From: Helochares maculicollis
Lineage: Eukaryota; Arthropoda; Insecta; Coleoptera; Hydrophilidae
Direction of reading: 5' to 3'
Assembly (NCBI GenBank): GCA_033557835.1
Contig: JAWQRO010000386.1
Span: 1 to 40,507 of the forward strand
DNA: 40,507 nt
In this document: piece after piece, positions 12,419-22,229 of the stretch
Numbering within the stretch: position 1 is the first letter of the stretch
How the letters are laid out: each line of letters begins with the position of its first letter
The notes under the pieces: generated by a model
The model's database searches: none
What the model saw: only the letters and a program-made list of their open reading frames with translations
What the model was told of the DNA's origin: nothing
Made by a program: the position numbers and the translations under genes

Positions 12419-12738
12419 GACAAGGATGTAGAAACAAATACAATATATACCACTAAGTGTGCAATGACAAATTTACAATAAATCTAATTATATATAACAT
12501 GTCCCAAAACAAATATATCTAGGTATACATAATAATTCGTAAATTTAATAAAAAGGGGGTGTATTTAAGCGTTACTGCCAAATATATTCATCGCCTCACG
12601 ACGCTCTGGGCAGACTGCTCACAACTCTCGGGAAAGATAAAGCTTTTTCCTTAGCTTCACGGCACGATGGTATCAATAGGTTGATCTCACTCCGGGACAA
12701 TACTTCCCAAACAGGTATCGGGATACCGAAGACACCCA
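12419..12738. other. no recognisable gene
   Basis: AT-rich sequence followed from about 12580 by a GC-richer patch leading into the 29-bp repeats. No coding similarity was seen. The minus-strand frame at 12596-12811 runs into the repeats and is not supported. Confidence 0.4.
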
Positions 12739-12857
12739 AGAACCTTAGCAGCAAAAGGTGAACGCCCAGACCCTTAGTAGCAAAAAAGGTGAAGCCACAG
12801 ATCCTCAGCACAAAAGGTGAAAATCGAGAACCTCAGCAGCAAATATGGTAAAGGCCG
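12739..12857. repeat. four-copy minisatellite, unit about 29 bp
   Basis: Units start near 12739, 12768, 12799 and 12827. The core is AGAACCTCAGCAGCAAAAGG followed by TGAA and a short variable end, with substitutions and small indels (CTTAGTAG, CTCAGCAC, CAAATATGG). It lies inside a GC-richer patch of an otherwise AT-rich window. Confidence 0.8.
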
Positions 12858-12989
12858 CTTTCAAAAAGTAACACAAAGAAGACACGTTACTTCTTTTCAA
12901 AATCGTGGCCACTAAGGCGCTTTCAAGGGTACCAATCAACATCTATAATCCAACTGACGATCTCCCCACCAGACACTAACGTAAGGGGG
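12858..12989. other. spacer between minisatellite and inverted repeat
   Basis: No similarity was recognised. Confidence 0.4.
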
Positions 12990-13161
12990 ATCGTCTTCGA
13001 TGTTGGCAGCGGCTGAGCGAACAGAAGGGCAGCCCAGAATCACGGAGATGGGTTTTTAGTTGTAAAGAAAAGATGCCACCAACTTGCCTCCCCCTTCCTT
13101 CAGCCAAAGTTAGAAGGTTGAGGACTTAGCCGCTGCCAAAGTGACGACGATTCACTCGAAC
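12990..13161. repeat. imperfect inverted repeat, arms about 27 bp
   Basis: The left arm at 12990-13017 contains TTGGCAGCGGCTGAG. The right arm at 13135-13161 contains CTTAGCCGCTGCCAA. The core of 13 bp (TTGGCAGCGGCT plus flanking match) is complementary, and ATCGTC/GACGAT extend it outward. The spacer is about 117 bp. It could be a small non-autonomous DNA element or the end structure of a larger one; no target duplication was found. Confidence 0.65.
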
Positions 13162-13394
13162 GTAACAAAACGCTTGTAAAACCTTGTACATAAGAGTTCA
13201 ATTTTAAGGTATAAACTAAAAATTTAATAATCGAAGCTTACGGGGTAAAAGTTGATGCCGAATGCTTATTATTTAGTAAAATCTCAATCGATAAATGCCA
13301 AATGTTCTTAACCATCTTCATTTTTCAAATGGATGATTATATAAGCTAGTTTTTCCAACAAAACGTAATTTTCGTAGATGTATAACTAAATATT
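13162..13394. other. no recognisable gene
   Basis: AT-rich DNA just beyond the 3' end of the minus-strand LINE. Confidence 0.4.
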
Positions 13395-15363
13395 ACATTA
13401 TTCCTTCCTGTGGTGCTATCTCCTGGCGGAGGTTAGCGATTAAGCAGGCAAATCGCTATCCAATGTAGCTTAGAACAAGGATGCTGAGCCAAGGCTCGTT
13501 CAGTCTATGATATGCTTCATCCATGAGATCTGCCACCGACGGGATCCTCGTTTACCTCCAATCCTGGCTTAACTAATCAGTTCCGCGAGGTGATATTTCT
13601 TGCTTCTCATTATGCTCCCTAGTAGCTGACTTCTGACTTTTATGGTATTTAGCCAATTTCTATCTATACCCACTCTCCTCAGGACATTTTTTTGGTGGTT
13701 TATGTTGTTCAAGGTATTTTTAAAATCCTTCTATAAAACCAGAGTTCAAAGGCTTCTAATTTATTCATTAGTGTTGTGTTGAGCGCCCATGCTTCCGCCC
13801 CATATTGACCACACATAGCAGCGTAAGAAACTCTTGTTACAAAATAAGCCTTCCATTTTGATAAAAGCCTCTCAAGCTAGTTCTATTCTTACCCTTACTT
13901 CTGGCTTGTAATCAACTTGATTGTTGAACCAGCGGCCAAGATATTTGATTGTTCTGCATAACCAAGTTGTTGGATATTGACATGGGTATAATTTGGGTTG
14001 TTTGATATTTTCATTGCTTTGGTTTTTGCTGTAATGATTTTTATTCTCTTTCTGTGGCACCTATCGTTGATCCTATTTAGCAGTATTTAGATACTATGGT
14101 CCGAGTTAGTCATCAAAAGAGTGCCATCTGCGTAGCGGATGTTATTTACTCTATCGTCGTTGAACTTGATGCTCTCTAGAGAGGTAGATAGGGCGCTCAC
14201 AAATATTATATTACCTCGAAATGGGCAATTGATATGTCATCATTGGTCTTTATTATTGTTATCTGATACCAATACATGGTTTCTATAATTTGTTTATCTT
14301 TTTTGTCGATTCCGATTTCATTCAAACTTTCAATCAATGCCTTGTATTGTACTCGGGCAAACGCCGGTTCAAAGTCTATAAAGCAGGCAAAAAGGTCTGC
14401 TTGTTGATTTTTGCATCTCTATGCCAGAGTTTGAAAACAAAATATTGCTTCCCGTGCGCTCATGTTCTTCCTAAATCCAAATTGTTTTTTACTAGGGACT
14501 TCGTCTCGTTTTCTACATATTCTACTACTCTGTATGAATCGTAGAAAGAGCTTCAAAATGTTATTTAGTAAACTTACTAAGGGAAAGTCTTGGCACGATG
14601 ACGATAGTTTTCTTTGGCATCGGTATGAAAACAGATTCCAGCCAGCTTTTGGGGATTATAAATTATATTAAATAAATTAAAGGAGATCTTATTCTTCGCT
14701 GACTAACTAACAAGAATTTTGCTGGTATTTCGTCTGTTCCTGCAAATTTGTTATTTTTTAATAGCCGTAAAGCGTATTTCAGCTCAGATTTCAGTATTGA
14801 GGGACCTTCGTCGTCGTTTTCCTTTAGTGTAGGAGGTTCTCTGACGTCATGGAAAAGTCCTTTTATATATTGTTCTCACATTTACATATGCACTTCTGGG
14901 TTTCAAATCAATTTGACTTCCGTGTTCAGTTATGTTAGTTAATCTTCGTTAGTACGTCGAACCTGTGAATTCCTTCAGTTTCTTATGCAGATCGAATTCA
15001 TCGTGTTTTTTATTTAATTCTTCAATCTCTTCACATTGCTTTGCTATCCATTTTTCTTTCACAGTTTTCATCTTTTGTTTGTTAACGTTGTTTACTTCTT
15101 TATACATTGTTGAATCTTGTTTATATTCTCTTCGATTTTCCAGTAACTCTAAGATGTCATTTGTCATCCACTCTTGTTTTCGTGGTCGTTGTTCTTTGAT
15201 ATCTTTGGCAGTTGTAACTAGGGCGATTCTGACTTTCTCCCATCTCTGTTATCTTCTGATCTGTTTTGTTTGTTGGTAATTTCTCTAAATTTGTTGTTGA
15301 GCTGTTGAATAGTACATTATTCATTTTACTCTCCTCAGAATCCAAAATAGGATCTATAATCAA
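13395..15363 (-). mobile_element. 5'-truncated LINE with degenerate reverse transcriptase
   Basis: Read on the minus strand from 15363 downward. The linker between endonuclease and RT appears first (15167-14949) as ILELLENRREYK, then KWIAKQCEEIEELNKKHDEF and HKKLKEFTG. The RT part follows: LKNNKFAGTDEIPAKF near 14715-14780, ACFIDFEPAFARVQ near 14340-14390 (the F-x-DF-xx-AF-xx-V motif), then NDDRVNNIRYADGTLLM near 14110-14160, and after the RT INKLEAFELWFYRRILKIP near 13690-13780, ending with a GKIGG/GKR-like tail near 13400-13600. The catalytic YADD box reads YADG (codons at 14123-14134). Stops and frameshifts interrupt all segments. The endonuclease domain is missing, as expected for 5' truncation. 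The type is close to the fragment at 6380-7395 but the two sequences differ clearly. Confidence 0.85.
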
Positions 15364-15370
15364 TTATTGC

Positions 15371-15440
15371 AAAAAAGTCAACTCCGTAGGTCGGATTTGA
15401 ACCTTCGCATTAGCGAGCCAATGACCATTGAGTCACTTAT
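15371..15440 (-). pseudogene. degenerate tRNA-like sequence (possible SINE head)
   Basis: On the minus strand GGTTCAAATCC at 15403-15393 matches the pol III B box (usual GGTTCGANTCC) at all but one position. Upstream, TGACTCAATGGTCA (15435-15422) is A-box-like and can form a D-arm (GTGA/TCAT) with an 8-base loop. A run of six T on the minus strand (15376-15371) could serve as pol III terminator. The anticodon arm is short and mismatched, the T stem pairs poorly and the acceptor ends do not pair, so this is not a working tRNA. It abuts the 5' side of the LINE at 13395-15363. Confidence 0.4.
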
Positions 15441-18400
15441 ATGAAAGATATATTATTAAATGATGACAATTATTTGTAAATTTTAACAATGTTCATAGAC
15501 TTTTAGCTCGTTAATCCAGTATGAACTTTGTATAAGTGTGTTCTTCATTGTTATAATTGACTCTGCAGTATCCCAGTCCCAATCTTATTAGCTGCAAGTT
15601 TTCTAACTAAGCTATCTTATTAAAATAGTGCGTGTAAGAAATTTCAAGTCAATAGCTCCATTGCACTGAGTACGTAAACAGGTACTTCCAGTAATTCTAC
15701 GTGTCTGAAAAGTTGATACAGATCTAGATTTTGCGATGATAGCCGTATGCCAATTTTTTATCTACTGTACATACTTTGCACACATTAAATCCAGTTGGTT
15801 TAGCATATTAAGAGAGCTTCATTATCATATAGTCATGAATCTTAGAAATTAGGCAAACGGAAAAATCGCAAACAAAAATTGTTGTGTGGATCTAAATGTA
15901 ACGGAATATATTTCGTTTTTAGTTATTATAAATAAACGTATAATAAAAAAAATTCGGAGAAACACATCAGATTTATTTGCTGCCATCAATTTATTTCAAC
16001 GTATTTTCAGGTTATAAATCAATTAGGGCAACCACCCCGGAACTCGTCGGGATTCCCGCATTTCTTTAGGACGGTTGACAAATCGTTAAAAGATTTTCCG
16101 ATGTTGTCAGATTACAAAGCGTTTTGTTGGTCGACCCGCCGATGCATGTCGATTCGGTTTTTTTGTGTTGGAAGGTAAAGGCTGAGGTCATATGTGAAGG
16201 ATAATCATTGATTTCCTCTTGTTAGTTAACAGTTACAGCGAGAAGGTGAATGAATTGAATGGACATGAATATCCACTTGAATGGGGGATGCCAGGCCGCG
16301 GAGCAAATGCCACATCAAAATAATCACCCACCTCGCCTCTACTGTGCTTTCAAACTATTTCGAGAAGTTTCAGTTTCAATGGCTTGGGAAATTTCCACCG
16401 GTTTGGGCTAATTTCCTTTCAGTTTAGCAAGGTAATCAAGCATATCGGGTGGACAAGCCATAAATCTGCCAATTCACATTACCATAAATTCAGATCTTCG
16501 GTGTATTAGTTAGCAAAACAATTTTTTGCGTTGGCTGAAAATCGATGGGACGGAAACGACCTGTAGAGTGATGTCGTGTTCTTGGGTATTATTTGATTGC
16601 GGTTCAGCTACTTCCGTATTTTTCCAATCTCTTTTGTTGACTATATTCGGTCGTCTTTATATATATTTAATTCTCTTGTTGATTGACTTGATATGTCATG
16701 TTCTGTTCGACATATAATTTCCTGTCGAAAACACTAACTCATCTAAATATCTATTTTTGAGGCGAGTTACACAGAATTTAAAAAACCTAAGGAATCTATA
16801 AGAAAAGTCAGAGGAATATTTATGAATTCTTTTATAGTCGATCGCATTAAAAACTTTTCGCTCTCTTATTACTTCTGTATGATTCAGATCTGGCTGTCGT
16901 GTAGAACACACCAATTTCCACTTCGAAAATTATTACCTTTGGCACTATAACGTATTGCTCTCATGTATTCCAGACGATAAAAGAAATCCGTTCTTTAGAG
17001 TCTACGTTTTTTACTATTTAATTCTCTTGAGTAATATATATGTTTCAAACAGTTATTTCAATAGGGGGGTAATAAATTTTGCAGATACTTTTATTTCTTA
17101 ATAGCAATGCACTAGCTTAAAATTTAATTATTTAAATGTTAGCCTAACATGCCTTCATATAAACTATCTAGATAGTTATGTCCTATATATATTTTACTTA
17201 CAAGCAATTGCCGTTTATATGCGTTGGTTTAAATACGAAAATTTGCTCATTGTTCCGGAAACAGTTAACAGACAATTGTAATTTTTTAAAATTTCTATAG
17301 CTTGCCGAGTTGACTCGCTGACAATGAATTAAATTATTTTATTGTTAATTAAGTATAGAAAATACCTAATTTTACTACTAGTTATAAGGAATGTGATAAG
17401 ACGAAATTTTAAAACTCTTTAACTCATAATCTTGAAATTACTTTCATCTTAAAAGGTTTGTGTGACAGACGCTTCCCAACTTTTTCCGTGATGTTGTCAC
17501 TCTCAACGATAATATAAATTTACGAACTCTTCGGAAAACGACGATCAAGACTTAGTGCTTGGCTTAGGGTTCTTTATAATGTTTAGTAGTTCGTTCTCCA
17601 AAAATAGGCACTTTTGAAAAACTCTGAAGGAATAAAAATGCTCACGTAGAGCTTAGTCTTGTTGAAGTTTTTATTGTAAATCATCATCATTAGGCAGGCT
17701 GACCTATGATTTCTGCACCAACAAAACCAGACGCATAATTAATTCGAAATGTTCGTTTACCTGAAGTTGCACTTTAACTGTTTTCTTAAATTATCAGTTA
17801 AAATAAATAAGCAATAGATTAGCTAATCTGTAGATCTTTTGCTTTTAGAACAATTAATGGCGAGCACTAATGATTTCTTTTAATTTAAGAATAATACTGA
17901 TGTGAAGTATTCTTCATCAAAGTTTTAAATTTCGGATTTCTCACTGAAGCTCTGGGTTTTGAATTTCGTCTTTGAATAGATATTGACTGCAGGATCAATT
18001 TTCGAATATATTTCGACTTTAGATTTTCGATTCTAGGTTCTCTTGTAAGAAAATAAGGCTAGTCAGTGACAGTTATAAATAGGTGAAAATATAGATGCTT
18101 AAGTTTTAGTTTTATTATTTGTTTAATCTTTTTTATGTTTTCAAAATAAATGAGTTCACTACATATTTCCCTTAAGCAACTTGATTTAAGTAAATTTAAT
18201 AAGTAGAAGACTAGCAAAAACACATAGAAATTAATAAGCGTTGTTTACTCGCATTGACCAAAAAAAGAACTTGCTGAAATCGTCAAACATTTTTTTTCAT
18301 TACGATATAAGCGAAGCTGATTTTGTTTTTGACGAATTCCTACTTCACTACTGTATGAAGAGTTTAAATTTCAGAACAAACATGAGACTACGAACTAAAC
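15441..18400. other. no recognisable gene
   Basis: Long AT-rich region with only short unsupported frames. The part near 16000-16500 is less AT-rich and looks like unique sequence, but nothing was recognised. Confidence 0.45.
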
Positions 18401-18480
18401 CATGATGTCAAGGTATGCAAATAAATTCTAACTTCCAATCCCATGGTGTCAAGATATGCAAATAAACTCTCACTCTCAAT
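18401..18480. repeat. two-copy 41-bp direct repeat, each with an ATGCAAAT octamer
   Basis: CATGATGTCAAGGTATGCAA at 18401 is repeated as CATGGTGTCAAGATATGCAA at 18442. Each copy carries the octamer ATGCAAAT (18415-18422 and 18456-18463), the classical POU-factor site. Function is not shown by sequence alone. Confidence 0.65.
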
Positions 18481-18630
18481 TTTCATTTTTCATTTCACGG
18501 CTTAATAAAGATAAAACATTAAAACTAAAACATATCATTTGCGATTTGAAACATATTTATAAGCAGCTTAGGCTAACAGGTACCTTCTGTGGATTTACAT
18601 GTCTCAAAAGTAGATGATACGGATCCTGCA

Positions 18631-18638
18631 TTATAGAG
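18631..18638. repeat. left 8-bp target-site duplication of hAT
   Basis: TTATAGAG stands immediately before the terminal CAG of the hAT element and recurs exactly at 22222-22229. It fits the hAT target preference nTnnnnAn. Confidence 0.8.
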
Positions 18639-18658
18639 CAGTCTTTCTCAAAGTGGGC
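18639..18658 (+). repeat. left terminal inverted repeat of hAT
   Basis: CAGTCTTTCTCAAAGTGGGC matches the usual start of this hAT group (CAGTG-x-TTCTCAA pattern). It is followed by G-rich subterminal sequence (GAGGGGGACG, GTAGGGGGACG). No complementary copy exists at the right end. Confidence 0.7.
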
Positions 18659-19091
18659 ATTGGAGACCAAGAGGGGGACGTTAGGGAGCCCAGAAAAATA
18701 TGTGGGGCATTGGCGTGGTGTAGGGGGACGATGGTTGATTTGTAATTTCATTTATTTTATGTTTTAAATTTCATATACGTACTACTCAATATCAAATAAT
18801 TAGATTATATTTCTACCCTGTATGATGGTATAAAAACATAAAATACTTAAGTTTGTGTTAAATAAAGCTATTGGTGCAATCCGGTAGCAAGTGGCTGGTT
18901 CACCGATGCTTATCCTAACTTGCTCAGTACGATTGAGCGACAAAAGAGAGAAACTAGTTTATGCGTGCTTTATTTAAATCCTGTACAAAAGGTCGTAATA
19001 TTTCTTATATTTTCATTAGTGGTTTCGCGCGCTATCTTTAAACAAGTATTTAAGTTCAACACTTTATTTGCATATTTGTGAAAACAAAGCC

Positions 19092-20880
19092 ATGTCGGCA
19101 GCAAAAAAAAAGAAACGACAATACAGTGTAGAATATATTATATATGGATTCCTAGAAAATTCGACATATCCATCTTTGCCTTTGTGCCTTCTTCATTCAA
19201 AAACATTTGCAAACGAAGCGATGAAGCCTTTAAGACTTCAAGATCATTGGAATAAAATGCATCCAGATAAGAAGGGCAAAAATGTAGCCTATTTTCAAGA
19301 TCTGGAAAAGAAGCATAGTGCTCAACCAAGTGCATTGAAACTTTTTTCGGTGGCTGCTAAGCAAGACGATAACGGACTTCGAGCTTCAAACAATATCTCT
19401 TTGCTAATTGCTCAAAACAGGTAAACCACACACCATTGGAGAAACGTTAATTTTGCCGGCGATAAAACAAGTTATAACTACTGTGCTCCATATTCCGGCG
19501 GCAGATATAATTCGAAAAATTCCTTTGAGCAATAGTTCTGTGCAAAGACGAATTGATGAAATGGCTGAAAATATTGAAGAATCATTGTGCAATAATCTGA
19601 AGATTACTCAATTTTCACTTCAGTTGGATAAGTCCACTTTACCAATTAATGAAGCATTGTTGCTCTCTTACGTGAGGTTTATTAAAGATGAAAAAATATG
19701 TGGAAAACTATTATTTGCTAGAAATTTAGACACAGACATAAAAGGACAAACCATATTTAAAACACTGGAAAAGCCTTGTGATGAAAAAGGAATTCCCTTG
19801 AAGAAAATCAGCTGCTACAGATGGTGCTCCAGCTATTACGGGGTATTAAAAATGCGTCATATCTTCCTTAAAAACTAAAATTCCTGTTGTGCTTGCTGTA
19901 CATTGCGTTATACATCGACAACGTTTAGTTGCTAGAAATTTAAATAAACGATTATTTCAATCATTGCAGCATGTCTTCAGACCAGTTAATAAAATACCGA
20001 ACTCTTTAAATTACAGACTAATTAATAAGCTTTGCGTTGCTAATGATGAAGATTTCAACAGATTGATCTTTAACACAAAAGTGCGTTGGCTATCAAAAGG
20101 AAATTGTCTGACTCGATTTTGGAATCTTTTTTACTCTGTCATAGTGTTTTTGGAAATCAAAGACACAGAATTGCGCGACAACCTCATCACATCAAAGAAT
20201 GATATCGCACACCTGACAGATCTTTATACATTGCTTAATGTTATGAATCTTCAACTTCAAGGCGATGACTTGAACTTAATACAATCAAAAAATGTCGTAG
20301 CCAAGCTGCTCTTGCACAAGAAGAATATCGACAGACAAGAGTTTCATAATTTTCCCAATTTATCAGTATCCGGCAACAAGGACGACTTGCTCGTCTACTG
20401 CCAACATTTGGAACATCTTCACAGTGATTTCATTGAAAGATGCTTGGACTTTTTGAAATTAGAAATACCAGACTGGGTGTTAGATCATTTTTCAAATGTC
20501 AACACAGCAATATCACCCCAACTAGAAGAAGAACTTATAGAACTGACAACGAACGAGGAAATAAAAATCAACTTCTAAAATGGCTACCAACAATTTTGGC
20601 TACAAAAGTTAATTCTACACTTGTACCCTGGAATGTGGTCGACCGTTCAACAATAGCATTGCCACCGTCATATTTGTGTGAACCTGGATTTAGCGCTGTG
20701 ACAACGCTGCTTACTAAAAAGAGAAATCGTTTGCAAGATATCGGACGCGGCGACTTACGACTGTGTTTGAGTAAAATCGAGCCTGATATCAACAAACTTC
20801 TTAAAATCATCAAACTCATCCACCTCATTAGATTAGTTTTAAAACTAAAATTGATTACCTATCTATATTGTTTCTTTTAA
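19092..20880 (+). pseudogene. broken hAT transposase of the SCAND3/ZBED5/FAM200 type
   Basis: The likely start is ATG 19092 (MSAAKKKKRQYS). A BED-type zinc finger follows, with C32, H52 and H57, but the second cysteine is replaced: CLLH instead of CxxC. After a one-base insertion near 19415 the frame continues as GKPHTIGETLILPAIKQ, then PLSNSSVQRRIDEMAENIEE and SLQLDKSTL, which holds the first catalytic aspartate. A frameshift near 19811 hides ATDGAPAITG (second aspartate), then comes VHCVIHRQRLVARNL (19905-19945) and KVRWLSKGNCLTRFW (20080-20120). An in-frame TAA at 20576 and a frameshift near 20630 precede the C-terminal dimerisation region, LPPSYLCEPGFSAVT followed by KKRNRL and DLRLCLSKIEPDI (20660-20800). 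Domain order and spacing match the family. At least three frameshifts and two stops make it inactive. Confidence 0.92.
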
Positions 20881-22217
20881 TTTCAATAAAATATATTCCT
20901 AATATTATAAAATAGCATTTTATTTGCTCTCACTGGTAAAAATGTCTAGTTTAGAATGTAAGTTTGGGCACCAGAATAATATATCACACTATATCTAAAT
21001 CAATTAAAGTAATGAAATTGGGATTTTTAAGTTTTAGGAGTGTATAAAAAATGGGGGGCGTAGAAAGATAATTGATTTTCAATAGACGCCCATATCTTCA
21101 TAATTGAACAAAATGTATCTAAAGCAACATGTCCTCATTCTTAAATCGTATTTAATTGGAAGACTGCTTAAACTAATGTTGACGCCTATGAAAGAAATAT
21201 AAGAGTTATAGGTCCATAACTATATCAGATTGGGGAAAATACAATCCAATATTTTTATGGTTATACTATGCCTTTATACAACATTCATCAACTCACCCAA
21301 TTTGGGTTAAATATGCTCTGATCTGTTTTATAATTGGTTGTTATTTTAAAGGCCAGCAATTTTTACAGTCCATCAAGTGTTTTTGATGGCCCAAAATGTA
21401 TATCAAACTATGAACTAATAAAATTATTTGAGTCTTCAATAATGTTTTTGAGTAGAATCGAACCTGATTTCAACAAACTTGTTAAAAATCATCAAATTCA
21501 CCCACCTCGTTAGATTAGTTTTAAAACTAAAATTGATTACCTATCTATATTGTTTCTTTTAATTTCAATAAAATATATTCCTAATATTATAAAATTTGCT
21601 CTCACTGGTAAAAATGTCTAGTTTAGAATGTAAGTTTGGGCACCAGAATAATATATCACACTATATCTAAATCAATTAAAGTAATGAAATTGGGATTTTT
21701 AAATTTTAGGAGTGTATAAAAAATGGGGGGCGTAGAAAGATAATTGATTTTCAATAGACGCCCATATCTTAATAATTGAACAAAATGTATCTAAAGCAAC
21801 ATGTCCTCATTCTTAAATCGTATTTAATTGGAAGACTGATTAAACTAATGTTGACGCCTATGAAAGAAATATAAGAGTTATAGGTCCATAACTATATCAG
21901 ATTGGGGAAAATACAATCCAATATTTTTATGGTTATACCATGCCTTTATACAACATTCATCAACTCACCCAATTTGGGTTAAATATGCTCTGATCTGTTT
22001 TATAATTGGTTGTTATTTTAAAGGCCAGCAATTTTTACAGTCCATCAAGTGTTTTTGAAGGCCCAAAATGTATATCAAACTATGAACTAATAAAATTATT
22101 TGAGTCTTCAATAATGTTTTTGAGTAGAATCGAACCTGATATCAACAAACTTGTTAAAAATCATCAAATTCACCCACCTCATTAGATTAGTTTTAAAACT
22201 AACATTGATTACCTATC
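20764..22217 (+). repeat. 2.15-copy tandem repeat of the hAT 3' end, unit about 675 bp
   Basis: Unit A is 20764-21442, unit B 21443-22114 and partial unit C 22115-22217. Each unit starts in the last codons of the transposase (GAGTA-AATCGA-CCTGAT, coding SKIEPDI in A) and runs through the 3' flank (TAATTTCAATAAAATATATT, GGGGGGCGTAGAAAGATAAT, CAATAGACGCCCATATC). A and B differ by one 10-bp deletion (near 20914 in A) and scattered substitutions, so the duplication is young relative to the rest of the window. Both junctions (A/B and B/C) have the same sequence around AATAATGTTTTTGAG. Confidence 0.93.
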
Positions 22218-22221
22218 TCTG

Positions 22222-22229
22222 TTATAGAG
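22222..22229. repeat. right 8-bp target-site duplication of hAT
   Basis: TTATAGAG, identical to 18631-18638, follows the terminal CTG. It stands exactly where unit C stops matching units A and B. Confidence 0.8.

Larger units (their letters stand above)
18639..22221 (+). mobile_element. hAT transposon (SCAND3/ZBED5-like), defective, with amplified 3' end
   Basis: The left end starts CAGTCTTTCTCAAAGTGGGC at 18639, a typical hAT terminus. The right end stops in CTG at 22221. Both ends are flanked by the same octamer TTATAGAG, giving a length of 3583 bp. Inside lies a broken transposase gene (19092-20880) and, after it, a tandem amplification of the 3' part (20764-22217). The right end does not mirror the left terminal repeat beyond the last three bases, so the present right boundary may be a secondary end. 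The element disrupts AT-rich non-coding DNA. Confidence 0.85.

Noticed and set aside
20764..22217. tandem units as a CRISPR array or satellite
   Set aside because: Units are about 675 bp, only two full copies, and derive from the hAT 3' end.
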